64,000 bases of DNA from Parascedosporium putredinis (taxonomy: Eukaryota > Ascomycota > Sordariomycetes > Microascales > Microascaceae), in NCBI GenBank assembly GCA_949357655.1, contig CASHTG010000012.1:3100001-3164000 (forward strand). The letters are read 5' to 3'. Position numbers and translations under genes: made by a program. Of this stretch, positions 1 through 12,201 are shown piece by piece. A model generated the notes under the pieces. It ran no database searches, was not told where the DNA came from, and worked only from the letters and a program-made list of their open reading frames with translations. Every line of letters starts with the position of its first letter. Positions within the stretch are counted from its first letter, which is position 1.

Positions 1-2370
1 GGAACAGGTAGTGCAAACGCCGATACGGTTGTGGTGAGCTGAGGAAAGTGGTCCTTTTGCCTGAACAGCGACTCTGGTGTTGGGGAGGAGGTGCTTCTCA
101 GAAGAAGAAGAAGCGGGGAGGGATCGGAAATCGATGTGGTGTTGCCTCTCCCCATGCAAGAAACCTTCGAGCTGTGTGGCGGGCTATGACAACAATGGCG
201 AATAAGGCAAGGCCGTTCCAGGTCTGCCTTAAGAGAAATGATATATAGGTATGAGTGTTTTGCTGGTCGGTTGGTGAGGCGAGTAGATGCATTTCCAAGG
301 GAAGCCAGTCTTCACTGGGACTGGAGGCGACTGGCATGGTGGGTAGTTATACTCTGGGTCAATGGGCGCACAGTTGAGCTGCTTATGGAAAGTGGTAATA
401 ACGGATGGTGGGCCCGGGTGACCACCTTCTTCACGAAAGCCTGGCCGGGACCGGGAACAGTTGGGGGTGGCAGCCCGGTAAGGCAAACTTCCCAATGTTC
501 CGCAAGGGGGTGTGGTGTGGGACTGTGGTCGCCAAGCAGAAAGAAGAGAAGAAGGGGGTGTTTGAGGACCCCTTTTGGCGCGGCGTCAAAATACCACCCA
601 CGGCCTTTGCTCGAGTGTTGCGGGATGGTCCTGTCCTCTGATGATGGGCGAGTGGGTGGGGAGGGATAAGCTGAAAGGAACGAAGGAAAACCAGATCGTC
701 AATAAATTTTGATTACGAGCTCATCCGGCGGCTTTTCCTAAATCGAATTTGATCTGGGCGTCGTTGTAGCTCAGCCCTCGATTTCCTTGTCGTCTGAAAG
801 GTACCAGTTGAAAAAAAAAAAAATAAAAAGAAACAACCAACGGACGAGACAGCGATTGACCACTTGTGCTGAAACGGGCCAAAAAAGGCGTTCAATGGAA
901 GGGGGAGGGGCGTATGGCATAGGCTGCGCCCAAAGGGGGTTGGAAGCAAGTGAACGACTGGGTAACGGGGACGTGTCGACGAGAAACCCTTTGGCGCCAG
1001 GTTCAGGCGCGACCACGCGCTCCAGGGGTGGAGTTGGAAAGTGTAAGCCGAACGGGAGAATGGAACCTGGATGGATCGCAAAAGCTCGCAAACTTGCTGT
1101 CGAGCGAGGTTCAAACTCGTAGCACGTCTGATCTTACAGGCACGTTCGTCAAGGGACCCTGTTTTGAGTGCGGAGAATGAGGCTGTGCTCACTAGGCAGG
1201 TATCTATGTCACACCCAGTATAAGTAAGGACTGCCAGTCCAGGAAAATAGATGGAAGCCAGTCAGTCGGGGATCCAGAAACACTTGATTTCCGGGTGAGA
1301 TCAAAATTCAGGCTAGCGCCATTTGATATGACGAGGGGTGTGAGCGCGCCAGTGTGTCGCATCACCCGTCCCCGCTCGTTCACGAGTGAAAAAGGCGAAA
1401 ACGCGAGCGCCATTGAGCGCGGCGAGAGATGATGAGATTATGGCAGAAGGGAAGTAAGTTGGTGTGGACGATGGCGAGCGCCAGCTGGGAATGGTGGGTG
1501 TACCGAGACGAGAGAGCTGAACGAGCCAACGTCTGGCGCGAAGATATTCTTGGATTCCAACGTGACGCGGGTTGAATGGTTGGGGAGGGATAACGTTACG
1601 GCGTCCGCCGCGCCGTCCTGGGAAGACAAGGAAAAGAACTTACACGGGTGTGGATGTTGTCTGGGGTTCGCGATGGACCGACCTCCAGTGGGCTTGGGTT
1701 GACCCGCAATTGGGGGTATGGATCAATTGATGCCCGCAAGTGCTCAAGTGCTGCTGAAGAGACCCAGATTGATCCTTGGCAGGACGCAGTGATAGGCTGG
1801 AATCTCGGTAATGCAACGCAACGCAGGATGAAAAATGCTGCTTTTTTGGGTTGCCACGACGCTTGCTGTGGGCCTTGGTGGTACCGCAGTAGTAAGCTTC
1901 GCGAATCGATTAATTGAGACGTACGGCTTCTCGCAGGAGCAGCTGCTTCTCGAACGGCACTCAAAGGGGGAAAAGGGGAAACAAGAGGCTTTGGTGTAAG
2001 AAGTCCTAGGAGGTGGAGGAGGAGGAATGACTGCCGCCGCTCTCTCAAGATGTTGGAAACACAAGGGACTGGGCCAGATCTTGTGTCAATCTTGTGTCAA
2101 TCAGTTCAACCCTCCGATTGGCGCAGAAAGCTCTCTGTCTTCGATTTTCGTATCCTTGCGCTTCCCTCGGTTCGTTTTATGCCCGTCTTTGCTCGAATCC
2201 TCAAGGGCCCTCTTTAGCGTTCGTTTCGGGGATAACGCTGGCTGAACTTAAAAAGGCAGCAGTAGGGACTATCTCGTCCGTTCACGATGGAGGATTGGCG
2301 GACAGGAAACAAGGAGCCTTCACCAAGGACCCACCCTTTCGATCGACCTGAGGCGAATGACGGGACCGGA

Positions 2371-2407
2371 CTGGACTGAGCTGGACTGAGCTGGACTGAG
2401 CTGACTG
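2371..2407. repeat. 10-bp tandem repeat
   Basis: The unit CTGGACTGAG occurs three times exactly (2371-2400), followed by a decayed partial copy. It lies in the gene-free stretch and has no visible function. Confidence 0.9.
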
Positions 2408-5400
2408 ACTGGTTTAGCTGGGCGAGGTGGCAACGGAGGGACCGTAGCTTCCGAGTCGATGAGGCGTAAAGGTAAGACGCAGTCGCATGACCTCCTAGTA
2501 GATGACGCAGCAACGACTCCCTCAAGATGCAGCGCGTGAACGAGACTTGAGAAGAGGGGAAAGGTCCAAGGTTCGTGAAGGAAGGAAACCCCCAGATTTT
2601 TAAGCTTGCGGCAGGTTTGGTTTGGCCAGGGTAGGTGTGACATCCGTCCACTTACATCCTTTCCAAGGAGATCCCCCATCATACGTGCATTCCATTTCCA
2701 TGCAGGCATTCTGAGGTGTGGGTGTATGTATTCGGATGTCTGAGATGCAATCTACAGCTAGCCCATGTGTCACGGTTGAGGTGCGCTGAAAAACTCCAAG
2801 GGGCGTTTCGATTAAGACGCTTTGGGTGTTTCCGCAGCCGGACAAACACTCGAGCCAAGTGGGTAGGGCAAGACAACAGGGGCCAATGCAAGGAATATTT
2901 GCCGTACACCTCAAGCCGGCCCATTGACTTGTAACCTTCTCTCTTTTTCTTTTTTTTTTTTTTTTTTCCGCTCTCCCTCTTATCCCACTCGATCTTCATC
3001 TGTTCTCGTTCTACGCTTTCGAAGCTAATGCTGGTCCTTGAAGAGCGCAATATGAGATGAGCCTGGGTTTACCTCGGTATTGGAGGGGAGAAAGTCGCCC
3101 TTCTCGCGGAACCCAGCAAAAGCTCTTCCTCGAATTGCGTAGGATGGTAGAGTGGAGAAACCTCGAGCTCCTTCTTGCCATCCTTGGAAGTTGGTCAGTG
3201 GCGGCGCCGCCAGCGTAGAGATTCTGGCTGAGCCCACTCTCGTGTTGGCTGGCTTTCTCCCACTATCATCCGGTTTGCAAGTACTAGTGTAGTGCCAAAA
3301 TTGCTCTCTGGGCTGGACCGGCCGTGCCCGTTCGGTATTAGCGAGGAGTGGAAGAGTCGTAGAATCCATGCAATGCGAGCACCTCCCGACCTGGCAGTGC
3401 AGCAGCCTCTCTCCTCACAACCTCCCACCCTAATGACGCTAAGGGCAATTGTGGCGTTCTTCCTAGGACAGTAGCCAGCTGGAAGTGGCCAGAGCGTGAA
3501 CATGGGTACTCCATCATTGTGGATAACATGCCGCCATGGATAAGAGATCAATTCTTTGAGTCGTGGTGTAACGTCTGGGTGGCTTTCCCAAGCGCAGAAT
3601 GTTCTCAATAGTGCTTGGTTTTTTTAATCTGTTTCCCCAAGGACATGCCAGCATCAGGCTGTTCGGATAAACAGTTGTGCAAGAATTGTCGCGTAGGAAA
3701 CACAGGTGTGAAACACGTAGTCTCGCGCTCACCGTGGAGGCTTCCATCTCTCTCAAGTCTGGCCTCCCAACGAGACTCATAACAGGAAGAAGATGGCTGA
3801 AATGACGATGTCCAGTCCTGCCCTTCGTGGGGTCAAGCTATCCACGTCGCCGGCATATGGCCTAGTGGATACATCAATGTGTAGCTTAACATCTGACCTA
3901 TGTTGGGGCTCAAATATTGAACCCCTCATGACCAAGGAAGCTGAGAACGGCGTTAAGAGTTCCACTTAGGCCATCAATCACCACTCCCTTGAGACCGCCC
4001 TCATGTGAATTTATGCAGGTGGGGCCAACAGTTCGTTGGGCCTAGGAAGATCGAGAGCATCCATTATTCTCTCACTAAAACAGCGCACATAGCGTATGTC
4101 GAGTGGCGGTCCTTTTGGAGGCAACGAAAACCTCCTCAAACCCTTCGAAGCTGACGTCCGGTTCAGCGAACGCCTCCAACCCCTCCTGACTCGGGGCAAA
4201 GAAGGTACCGAGACTTGGTGTCCTTTTGGGGCAAAAGGAACTAATGGGGTCCCAGAAACCAGTCGTGCAGGGTGTTGGCAGCTAGTGTACCTTGGTAGGG
4301 TTGCAGCATCGTGGCCAGAGTGAAGGCTCTCGACGCCAAAGTCCAAACGTGGGATTTCTTGGTGGCATCAGTTCTCCAGTTCCAAGGTCTGATGTGACGT
4401 GTAAGGTTTGAGAGAGGGCGGAAGCTTCCGTGGACACCTCGACTGGATACTTCGTTTGTCTAACCCCACGCCTAGTTCAGAGTTAAAATCCTCACATGAG
4501 GTATCCCCTCGCTATTGTTCCAAGAGAAAGGATCCCTCACCCTTTGCCGGCCCTTGGGCCCAACGAGATCGAACCAATGGCATGGGCGCCTTGGCTTGGT
4601 TCGTAGTTGTGGCGTACACTCGGTCTGACAACAGGCAGGGCTAGATATTGGGAGGACACAATTATTCTACACAAAACGAAATTGAATATTCGCCCTCTCA
4701 GTTTTACATCCATCCATGGATAGATACTGGATATTGCGTTGTTCGGTCTTTCCCTCCATTTACGTTGGGTTGGCGGTGAGGCGGCACACTACGCTGCAGG
4801 CTAAGGTCGGAAGGAAGCATCGATGTTCAGCATCAACAAAGGACGGCGCCAAAGCCGAAGAGGCCAGAACTCCCGACGCCGTATACACTAATCAAGAAAG
4901 GGCCTTCTCTAAAGGACCTTTTCCCCGACCAAGTAATAAAAACCAATGGGAGAATGGCCAAGGGTTTGAACAGTTGACCGTCTTTTTCCCGATAAAGAAG
5001 GCGCGCACCGGCTGATACTGGGCTCACTTGACCTCGCCTCCGCGACCCCGGATTCAGAACAATGGACGGTTGTCGAAAATAGCATAATACCTCAACAAGC
5101 CTGCGCCGACACTCCATATTGCCCGGGATCACACCTTGAGACGGACATGGGCATGTGCTGGAAAGCGAAGAAACGGCGCCCGATGCCGCAACTAGTCATC
5201 GTAGTCTTTATTCGTCGTGAGACAGCCGCCGTTACGATGGCGAGCCTGGCGTGCCGCCAAGCCGAGGAAGCACTGCTCCTGCCAACAAATGCCTGGCATC
5301 GGGCTTGGAAGCTAAGGGGAAGAGGAGGAGGCGAGGGGTGTCAAATGCTGTGAGCAGATCCTGTTGGTTCCAGTTCATGCCTGGCCCAGCTGCGCAACAA

Positions 5401-8400
5401 GTGCTGGACCAGGGCTTTTTTCTTCTTTTCCTTTTCCCTTTTGCCAGTCTTTGGCGGAAAGGGTGGAGGCTAGACGGCGCTAATGTAGTGTTCAGCTCTC
5501 ATGAGCCGGAACTGGGTTGCCTTGGCTCATCCAGGCCCCGAGAACGGCTAAGCTTGGTGTTGTGCGCCCCACTAAGGCAGGCGAAGTCTTTCTCTCTCAG
5601 CTGGGGTTGGGCAACTGCCAAACCCTAGAGTCTCTCGCCATTGGCCACAGCGTAGCCCTGTGTCAGATCAAACAGTGAGGGACACCAGACTGGGCAGCAA
5701 AGACGTGAAATTTCCCCTCCCCCAATCTCAATGCTCCCAGGCGCGTGCCGCCCTTCCAATCTCGATGAATGGCTGGCCAGGGATTAGGACTGCAGCTGTT
5801 CCTTGATCCCGGCATGTGGGATGCTGTGACGGGCTACACCTCAGCCTTTTGAGCTTCCTTTGTTCTGTACAATGACGCAAGTGCTCTTTTCATAATTTAA
5901 TCATCACATCCGGGAATATTTAGCTCGAACGCGAGAGCCTGCTCTCCCCCACACATTTGAACCTTTGATCAAATCATCCCCTGGTCCCCCTTGCGGACAC
6001 CCTATCCAAGTGAAGCACTCACCAGCTGAACGAAGCCAAGCTTGCCGCATTACCCTCCTCCGCCCATTCTTTTTCTTGTTTCCCCGCAAGGGGAGTCGGG
6101 TACGGCGGCCTGATCTCGACTCGATTCGGTTCAGCTGGGCAGTACCATTTCTGAGCACCTGCAATTATAGCCACTCGTTATATAGCGGGGGCTAAGAAAG
6201 GCCTCACTGCTCCCACAAGCTTAACAGGGTGCAGGGGATTGTTGGGCTGGGTGGTGAGAGCACCGAGTGAGCTCGAGCTCCTCCGAGATTTTTGGCCTCC
6301 CCCGAAGACGAACGGTGGGTCGCTGCCGATCCCGCCCAGGTGGGAGAGGACGGCGCCACTTCAGGAAATACCTCGGAAGCGACCAACGTAATAAGTGATA
6401 TTATCACGTTCGTCGATTGGACGGACGGGCGGGCCCATGGATCCAAGCATACATGTAATAACTTGAATCATTGATGCGGTGATATGAACTCGACTTTGCT
6501 GGCTCAGCTGATGACCGCAACGAATAGCTTACACACACGACTTGTCCCAAAACTCACTGCATGCAAACCCGACCGCCCCCGTGAATCAACCTAAATTAGC
6601 ATGGCGTTTCACGCAAATTTCAACGTCAAATGAGACTTGCATGACATGGGGCTCAACTGATATTGCACTGCAGAAAATCCGCTGTACCCAACGTGAAAAC
6701 CTAGATTCATCGACTTCTTCAACGCCCTCCAAGAAACCGCTGATACACAGAAGCCTACTTGGTCACCCATAGGGAACCTACTTCCTCGACTCTGGAAAAG
6801 TTTGATTGAGCCCTAGAGGGTTGAATCCTCCTTTTTCAGCGGAGGACGGCGCACTCCGGGTATCACTAATCTCTCTTCCTTTGCTTGAGGATCCACTATT
6901 GTCCCCTGAGGGGATTCTTTTTCCTTTTTCCCGTTTTTCTTCCTTGCCTCTTCCCTCCTCCCCATCCCTTTATGTCACTGGCATCGGTCAAGATGTAGGA
7001 AATCTGTTGCGCTTCAAGCTTGGCTGGCCACAAGAGGCACACGTTCGATCCCGAATTCCCAAGGACATGGTAGCGAATCAGAGCTGCCGCCCAAGTGATT
7101 GCCTGCATCCTCTGCAGCAACAAGATTCCATGTTCCCCACATCAATACAAACGGGTGGATATTAATAGAAACAGGCCCATTGTCTCACAGTATAATCTGT
7201 TTAAGCATTTGCCTTGACGCAGTTCATGGGCGCATTTCACCGCTGCTTCGACGCTTGCATTGTTCTAGAGGGATATGATGGTCTTTCAGGAACTAAAGCA
7301 TGATTCACCTTGCCTCTTGAGACCTCGGTAGACTTTGGTGCGAGGCCCGAACCGGCTCATCTCCACGCTGGGCGAAGCTGAATCAGACTGCCAAGGTAAT
7401 AGTTGCTCGCCACTTCTTTGACCCAGCTCTCAGCCCCCGTATCTTACGTGGAGGCAATTGATAAGATTCAAAGAAAAGCGGCATATAGGGAGGGAGGAGA
7501 GAGGGGAAGAGACAGGAAAGAAAACGAAGTGAACCCCGTAGAAGAGAAAGCAAGGGAAAAATAAAGATAAAATAGATCCTCACTTGAGGGGAACATGCTA
7601 GATTCATGGATGTTTCAGGCTCGACAGTCAGAGACACCAGAGATGTGGAACCTATGGCTTGCTGTCGTCTGCATATGTGAGGAAGGAATTGGATTGACCT
7701 ATCCACCATCCACGGATCCATCCGTTGTATGCAGCGTATCGGGCTCCTAACAGCGTTGTGGATGTGGCGCGTGAGACCCAGTGCCTCAGCTTAATAATAT
7801 GCACGTTGAGGTCGTTCCCGCTCACTTGAATGTTGGGAAGGGGCGCTGCTTTCCCCTTGCTTTTGTCTCAGAGTCTCCCCTCGGATTCGCATAAATATGG
7901 AGTCATTGTGATTCTCACCTTGCCATCTTGATGATCTCCTACTTCTCTTTCAGCTGGTTTGGAGGGCCTCTGGAGTCTTGCACCGGTAGGCACGGTTCCT
8001 CGTTGGCCTGGTCGTATGGCTCGACTGGCGCTTAACGGGATGCTTTATGCCACCTGAGCACGTGTTATACAAGATGATGTGGTTCATTACGAGGCAAGGC
8101 CCAGCTCTCGCTCGTGGGACCTCATTCTTCCAATGCCCCATCATTGCAATGGATCAATGCTGGTACCTTTCGCTCCCCCAGGCATTGGGTGAGGATACCA
8201 CAAAACCACGTCTCCACAAATTAATCAAGAGACAAAAGTCAGCTTGATGCATTGAGCTCCATTGGCTGGTTGGTGCCTGCCTTGCCGTCCCCTCCGAGGG
8301 GGTCTTGGGGTGCCCTCCTTCAAGTGATCACCGTCCGAGAGCGAAGCGCCGATTCGCAGACGTGATGCTACACTAATGCGCCAAGGGTATCATCAAACCC

Positions 8401-11006
8401 CACCACGTTTTTTCGAGCGAGCAAATTACTATCGCCCAACCAACCCACCCTTTCCTCAGCCTTACAGCATCGCTGATATGAATATTATTTCCGAAAAAAA
8501 CTCTTCTGGTCCCTGGTCGTGCCGTGCCCACCCCCTCTGGGCGTCAGCCGTTGCCGCCGACGCAATCAAGTGACGGGCTGCGTTGGCCTGCCTCGCGTTG
8601 CAAGTCGATTGTTTGGCCATCACATCACGTTGGCTTGAGCTCCAAGGGGGAAGAGATATGGAGGATAAGCAATCCTTTTCTCTCCCCGCGGATCGATAAA
8701 AAATCAGCGAGGACCAAATTGCGAAATACGAATGATGACATGTTCCGCCCGTGCTTGCGCACCATCTCTCCTTTTTCCAGAGTGATGTGCGTTCTAGGGA
8801 TACTTTGTCCGCCTAGATTGGTTGTGCATTTCGAGCCTGCATCCGAGAGCCCGAACTTGCCGACCTTGCAGAGGTGTGGAATGGTATTATAATTTTTCAA
8901 AAGTTAGTTCTCCTCTTGGGGGATCTGGATTGGGGAGGGATCGGCTAAGCTTGAGGGTGGCTCAGGGCACGTTCTTCCCAATGTGACTCCTCCGATGACG
9001 ATCGCGCAGCGGAGTACGCTTGGAGCTGGGCAGGCAAGCTACGCCGTGCAGCATCTACATCCATTGGAGCAATTGATGGATCAATCAAGTTGAGCAAGTA
9101 AGTACATAGATCTATGGACGTATTCTTTGTGCAGATGGATGTGCTATCTAACCTTTCAGTGTTGTTTCTCTCCTGGCTGGTGTCTCAACAGATCATAGCC
9201 AGCCACGCCCGCTGTTGAACCGACGTGACAAGACTGGACCTAATAAGACACGAGATGCCGCACCGCACCCACGCACGCGCCAAACGACGTGCGCATCCTG
9301 CGATGTCACCGTCCGATTTTCACGGCCATCAATAGACTCATGCATAGACATGCGATCTGACATACCGCCTCGAGCTTTGCCTGCACCGATCCCCCTCCCT
9401 CTCCTTTCCCTTGCCATCACCGTTGATTTGAAGACTTTGAGGATATCTCGTCTCCAGCCTGCCCGCCTTTTCTCCCCCTTTGGCCTCTTACTCTACATGT
9501 AATATTACCCGTCCACACACATCGTCGAGATAATGGTCTCGATGATGCAAGGGTGTGTGTACTCCCGGGCGTTTCTCCCCGGTTCCCGATTCCCTTGAGC
9601 CGGCATGATATTTGCACTTATTTTTATTCTTCCCCGTGAGACGAGACGTTGGTTGGAGCTTGACAATGCTTTCCAGGCTACGGAAAACCACACGGCAGCT
9701 CGGTCCCGTTTGCTCTCGTGATCCATAGCCCCCAGCCTTTCCGTCTCGAAAGGGCAATTCCATTTCTCGATAGTTCCTTTTTCCCTTTGCACTCATCAAG
9801 ATGGGTCGTATTCATGTCCAGGGGTTCTCTTGCATCCCCCTCTTCCCTTGTATCATGCAGCATGCAGTATGCAGTCCGCTTGCTCTGATCGCGATGGGGT
9901 TTCTTGCATTCTAGATGTCGCCACCAAGATTTTTCACCCCCACGTCAGATCAAGATGAGTCAATTGGGCAATCAGGTCTCCCGGACACGCCGCGGGCGTT
10001 AGTGCGGGCAGTCTGGAAAATGTATGCACGCTTTTTAGGAGAGCTTTTCTTTTCCTTTCCTCTGCGCGGAACTTCCGAGCGATCAATTCCTGCTGAGCGC
10101 AAAGATGCTCTCGCTTTTTCTCTCTCCCCAAAGAGATCTTGAACGGAACATTGAAACGCTCGAATGATTCGAAAACAGCCCCGCCCCGCCCGCACCACGC
10201 TGCGATGGGTTGTTTGATATTATGGTGGAGAGCAAATCAATCAATGATGCCAGCAGGCCGCTATTGACACACTCCACCCGAGGGCGAGGAAGGATTGGGG
10301 CTTCGCTGGAGAGATTGATCCGTCGTCGAAAAGAGCAGGCCAACAACCCTGGCCTGCCATCCAACGTTTTTCCACTTTTTTCCATCTCGCCGCTCAATCT
10401 ATCCACGAGATCATCGGGAAAAACCACGATTCGAGGCTCCAACGCCCACCATGATGAAAGAAGACTCCCTCGAGGGAGGGCGGACGCCGAGAACGCTATT
10501 GAAATTTACGCTCGCATGGCATGCCTATCCTGCCTTCTCGGCCAGTATTCCCAATTTTCTCCGACTCATTGCCTTTCCAGACTAGATCAATATAGTGGAT
10601 GCTGCTATTTTTACATGTGCCGTCAAGCAAGTGTCTCCACTTACAGACGTGACAACGGCTGAAAAACAAAGAATGAACACCCCCTCCCACCACCACTCTT
10701 CAATGTTCCTCTTGTTCAAACTTCAGCTCCATTGTCTCGAACCAGCTCGAAGCGTTGGGTCGTAGAAGAGCAGCATTGGAGACACCGGTGCGGATTCCAC
10801 TCGGCTCGCCCGTTTGCACGCGCTAGTGTAGTTCAGTGGAACGTTTCCTCTGTCATCTCCGCGGGTGCCTGAAAGCGAGCCAGCTCGCCGACCGAGGTAC
10901 AGCCAACAATGTTTTAGCGTCCGGCAGATCCCCGACAGGGACCGGAGGGAGATGGGGGTTTTGTTTCGGCCGTGACCGAAGGGGGTTAAGGCGGGAAAAG
11001 AAAAAC

Positions 11007-11078
11007 AGAAAAGAAAGAAAAAGAAAAAGAAAAAGAAAAAGAAAAAGAAAAAGAAAAAAAGAAAGGAAGGAAAGAAGG
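11007..11078 (+). repeat. 72-nt purine-only tract, GAAAAA units
   Basis: Every base from 11007 to 11078 is A or G, with several consecutive GAAAAA units followed by GAAAGGAAGG-type sequence. The purine-rich flanks continue with only isolated breaks. It is a simple-sequence expansion; tracts like this can form triplex DNA or exclude nucleosomes, but nothing here proves a role. Confidence 0.85.
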
Positions 11079-11930
11079 CAAAAGAAAAGGTGGGAAAAGA
11101 AAGGGCAAGCTCACCATTTTCGGTCTCGCTTCAGCTTGCAGGATGCCATGTGGCGTTCATACCAGGTAGTCGTAGACACAACGGCGGAGGGTTAGACCCC
11201 ACCAGGGGCTGGCTCAAAGAACATCCAGCCAGCCTCGAGATGGCGTTTTTGCCCATCCCAAGACTCCGGGGTAACATATTACCCCGCTGTCGCCTTGGGC
11301 TCGGCCTTTTCGAGCTACATGTACCGAGTAGCTAAGAAGAAAAAGGATAACCAGGATCACAGAGGTCACGTATCACGAGCTCTGGCCTTCTTTTTCCACT
11401 TCCCAGTCGTATGATATGTATCGCGGTCAGGCCCGTGCAGTGCACCCGCAGACGCCATGGGAGGAGCAATTGAGGCAAACATGGAGCATGGATGTCTTCA
11501 TATTCGAAACCGACGGCCATCATCAGCCACTTTTTATTCGTTTGAAGAAAGCTCCGCCTACTGAGATTGACCGAGGTTGGTGCCTCGTCGGCACTGTATG
11601 ATAACTAAGATGACCTACTTCTCCCTAAACTCCTATCCTTGATACATTTCAACAAAGAGAATAGCAAGGTTCAATGTTAAGAAACAGAGACCAAGGCAGA
11701 TGAAAAAGAGTAAAGACCAGGACGACAAAAGACCACACCTCCACAGACTCCTTAGAACTAAAAACAGGGGAAAAAAGCTAGAAAAAAGCTTCAAGTGGCT
11801 GTTCAACGCCATTCACAAGTCGTGATTCTCGTGGGTAGTTGGATTTTCCTATCCCCATATCGCATACCGCCTGTAGTATAGTTAATAGGAAATACACACT
11901 GGACAAGGTGTTTTATGAGGAAGGTCGTTA

Positions 11931-11998
11931 TGTGCGTGTATGTGCGTATGTTTGCGTGTGTGTGCGCGCATGTGTGTGTGTGTGTGTATGTATATATC
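11931..11998 (+). repeat. GT-rich alternating tract (CA-rich on the MBP1 strand)
   Basis: This is an imperfect (GT)n stretch with TGTGCG interruptions and a TATATA end, about 200 nt beyond the MBP1 stop codon. On the gene's own strand it is a CA repeat, probably in or just past the 3' UTR. Alternating purine-pyrimidine sequence with a GCGCGC core is prone to Z-DNA. Confidence 0.8.
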
Positions 11999-12201
11999 TG
12001 CTGTGAATGTTTTCTCTGGCATGTGAACAAAGTCTAGGCCAGACAGGCAGGTGTAAAGATTGAGGGAATAGATGCCTGTCATAGCCTTCATTGTCTGGAC
12101 AGTCCCAAACGTAGGGAAGAAGACCACACTTCTCGGGAGGCACGTGGACGCAAAGAAGAGGAGGGGTGAGATAGTGGTGGAAACACCACCCAGTCGCAGG
12201 A

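Larger units (their letters stand above)
1..12201. other. Long gene-free stretch
   Basis: I find no coding sequence I can support in about 12.2 kb. Open frames are at most about 160 codons, overlap one another on both strands, and show no family motif, signal peptide or plausible exon chain. Unlike the real genes further right, no set of neighbouring fragments joins into a recognisable protein when single-base shifts are allowed. The base composition is mixed rather than AT-rich, so it does not look like a RIP-degraded repeat. It holds pyrimidine tracts (for example about 2,946-2,968), a 10-bp tandem repeat, a 72-nt purine run and a GT tract next to the MBP1 end. Non-coding RNA or lineage-specific genes cannot be excluded. 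Confidence 0.6.

Noticed and set aside
1098..1120. tRNA-like T-arm (GAGGTTCAAACTC)
   Set aside because: No matching acceptor stem, D-arm or anticodon arm upstream; a chance short hairpin.
1..12201. RIP-degraded transposon as explanation for the gene-free stretch
   Set aside because: Base composition is balanced, TA-rich decay is not evident, and no terminal repeats or transposase fragments are visible.
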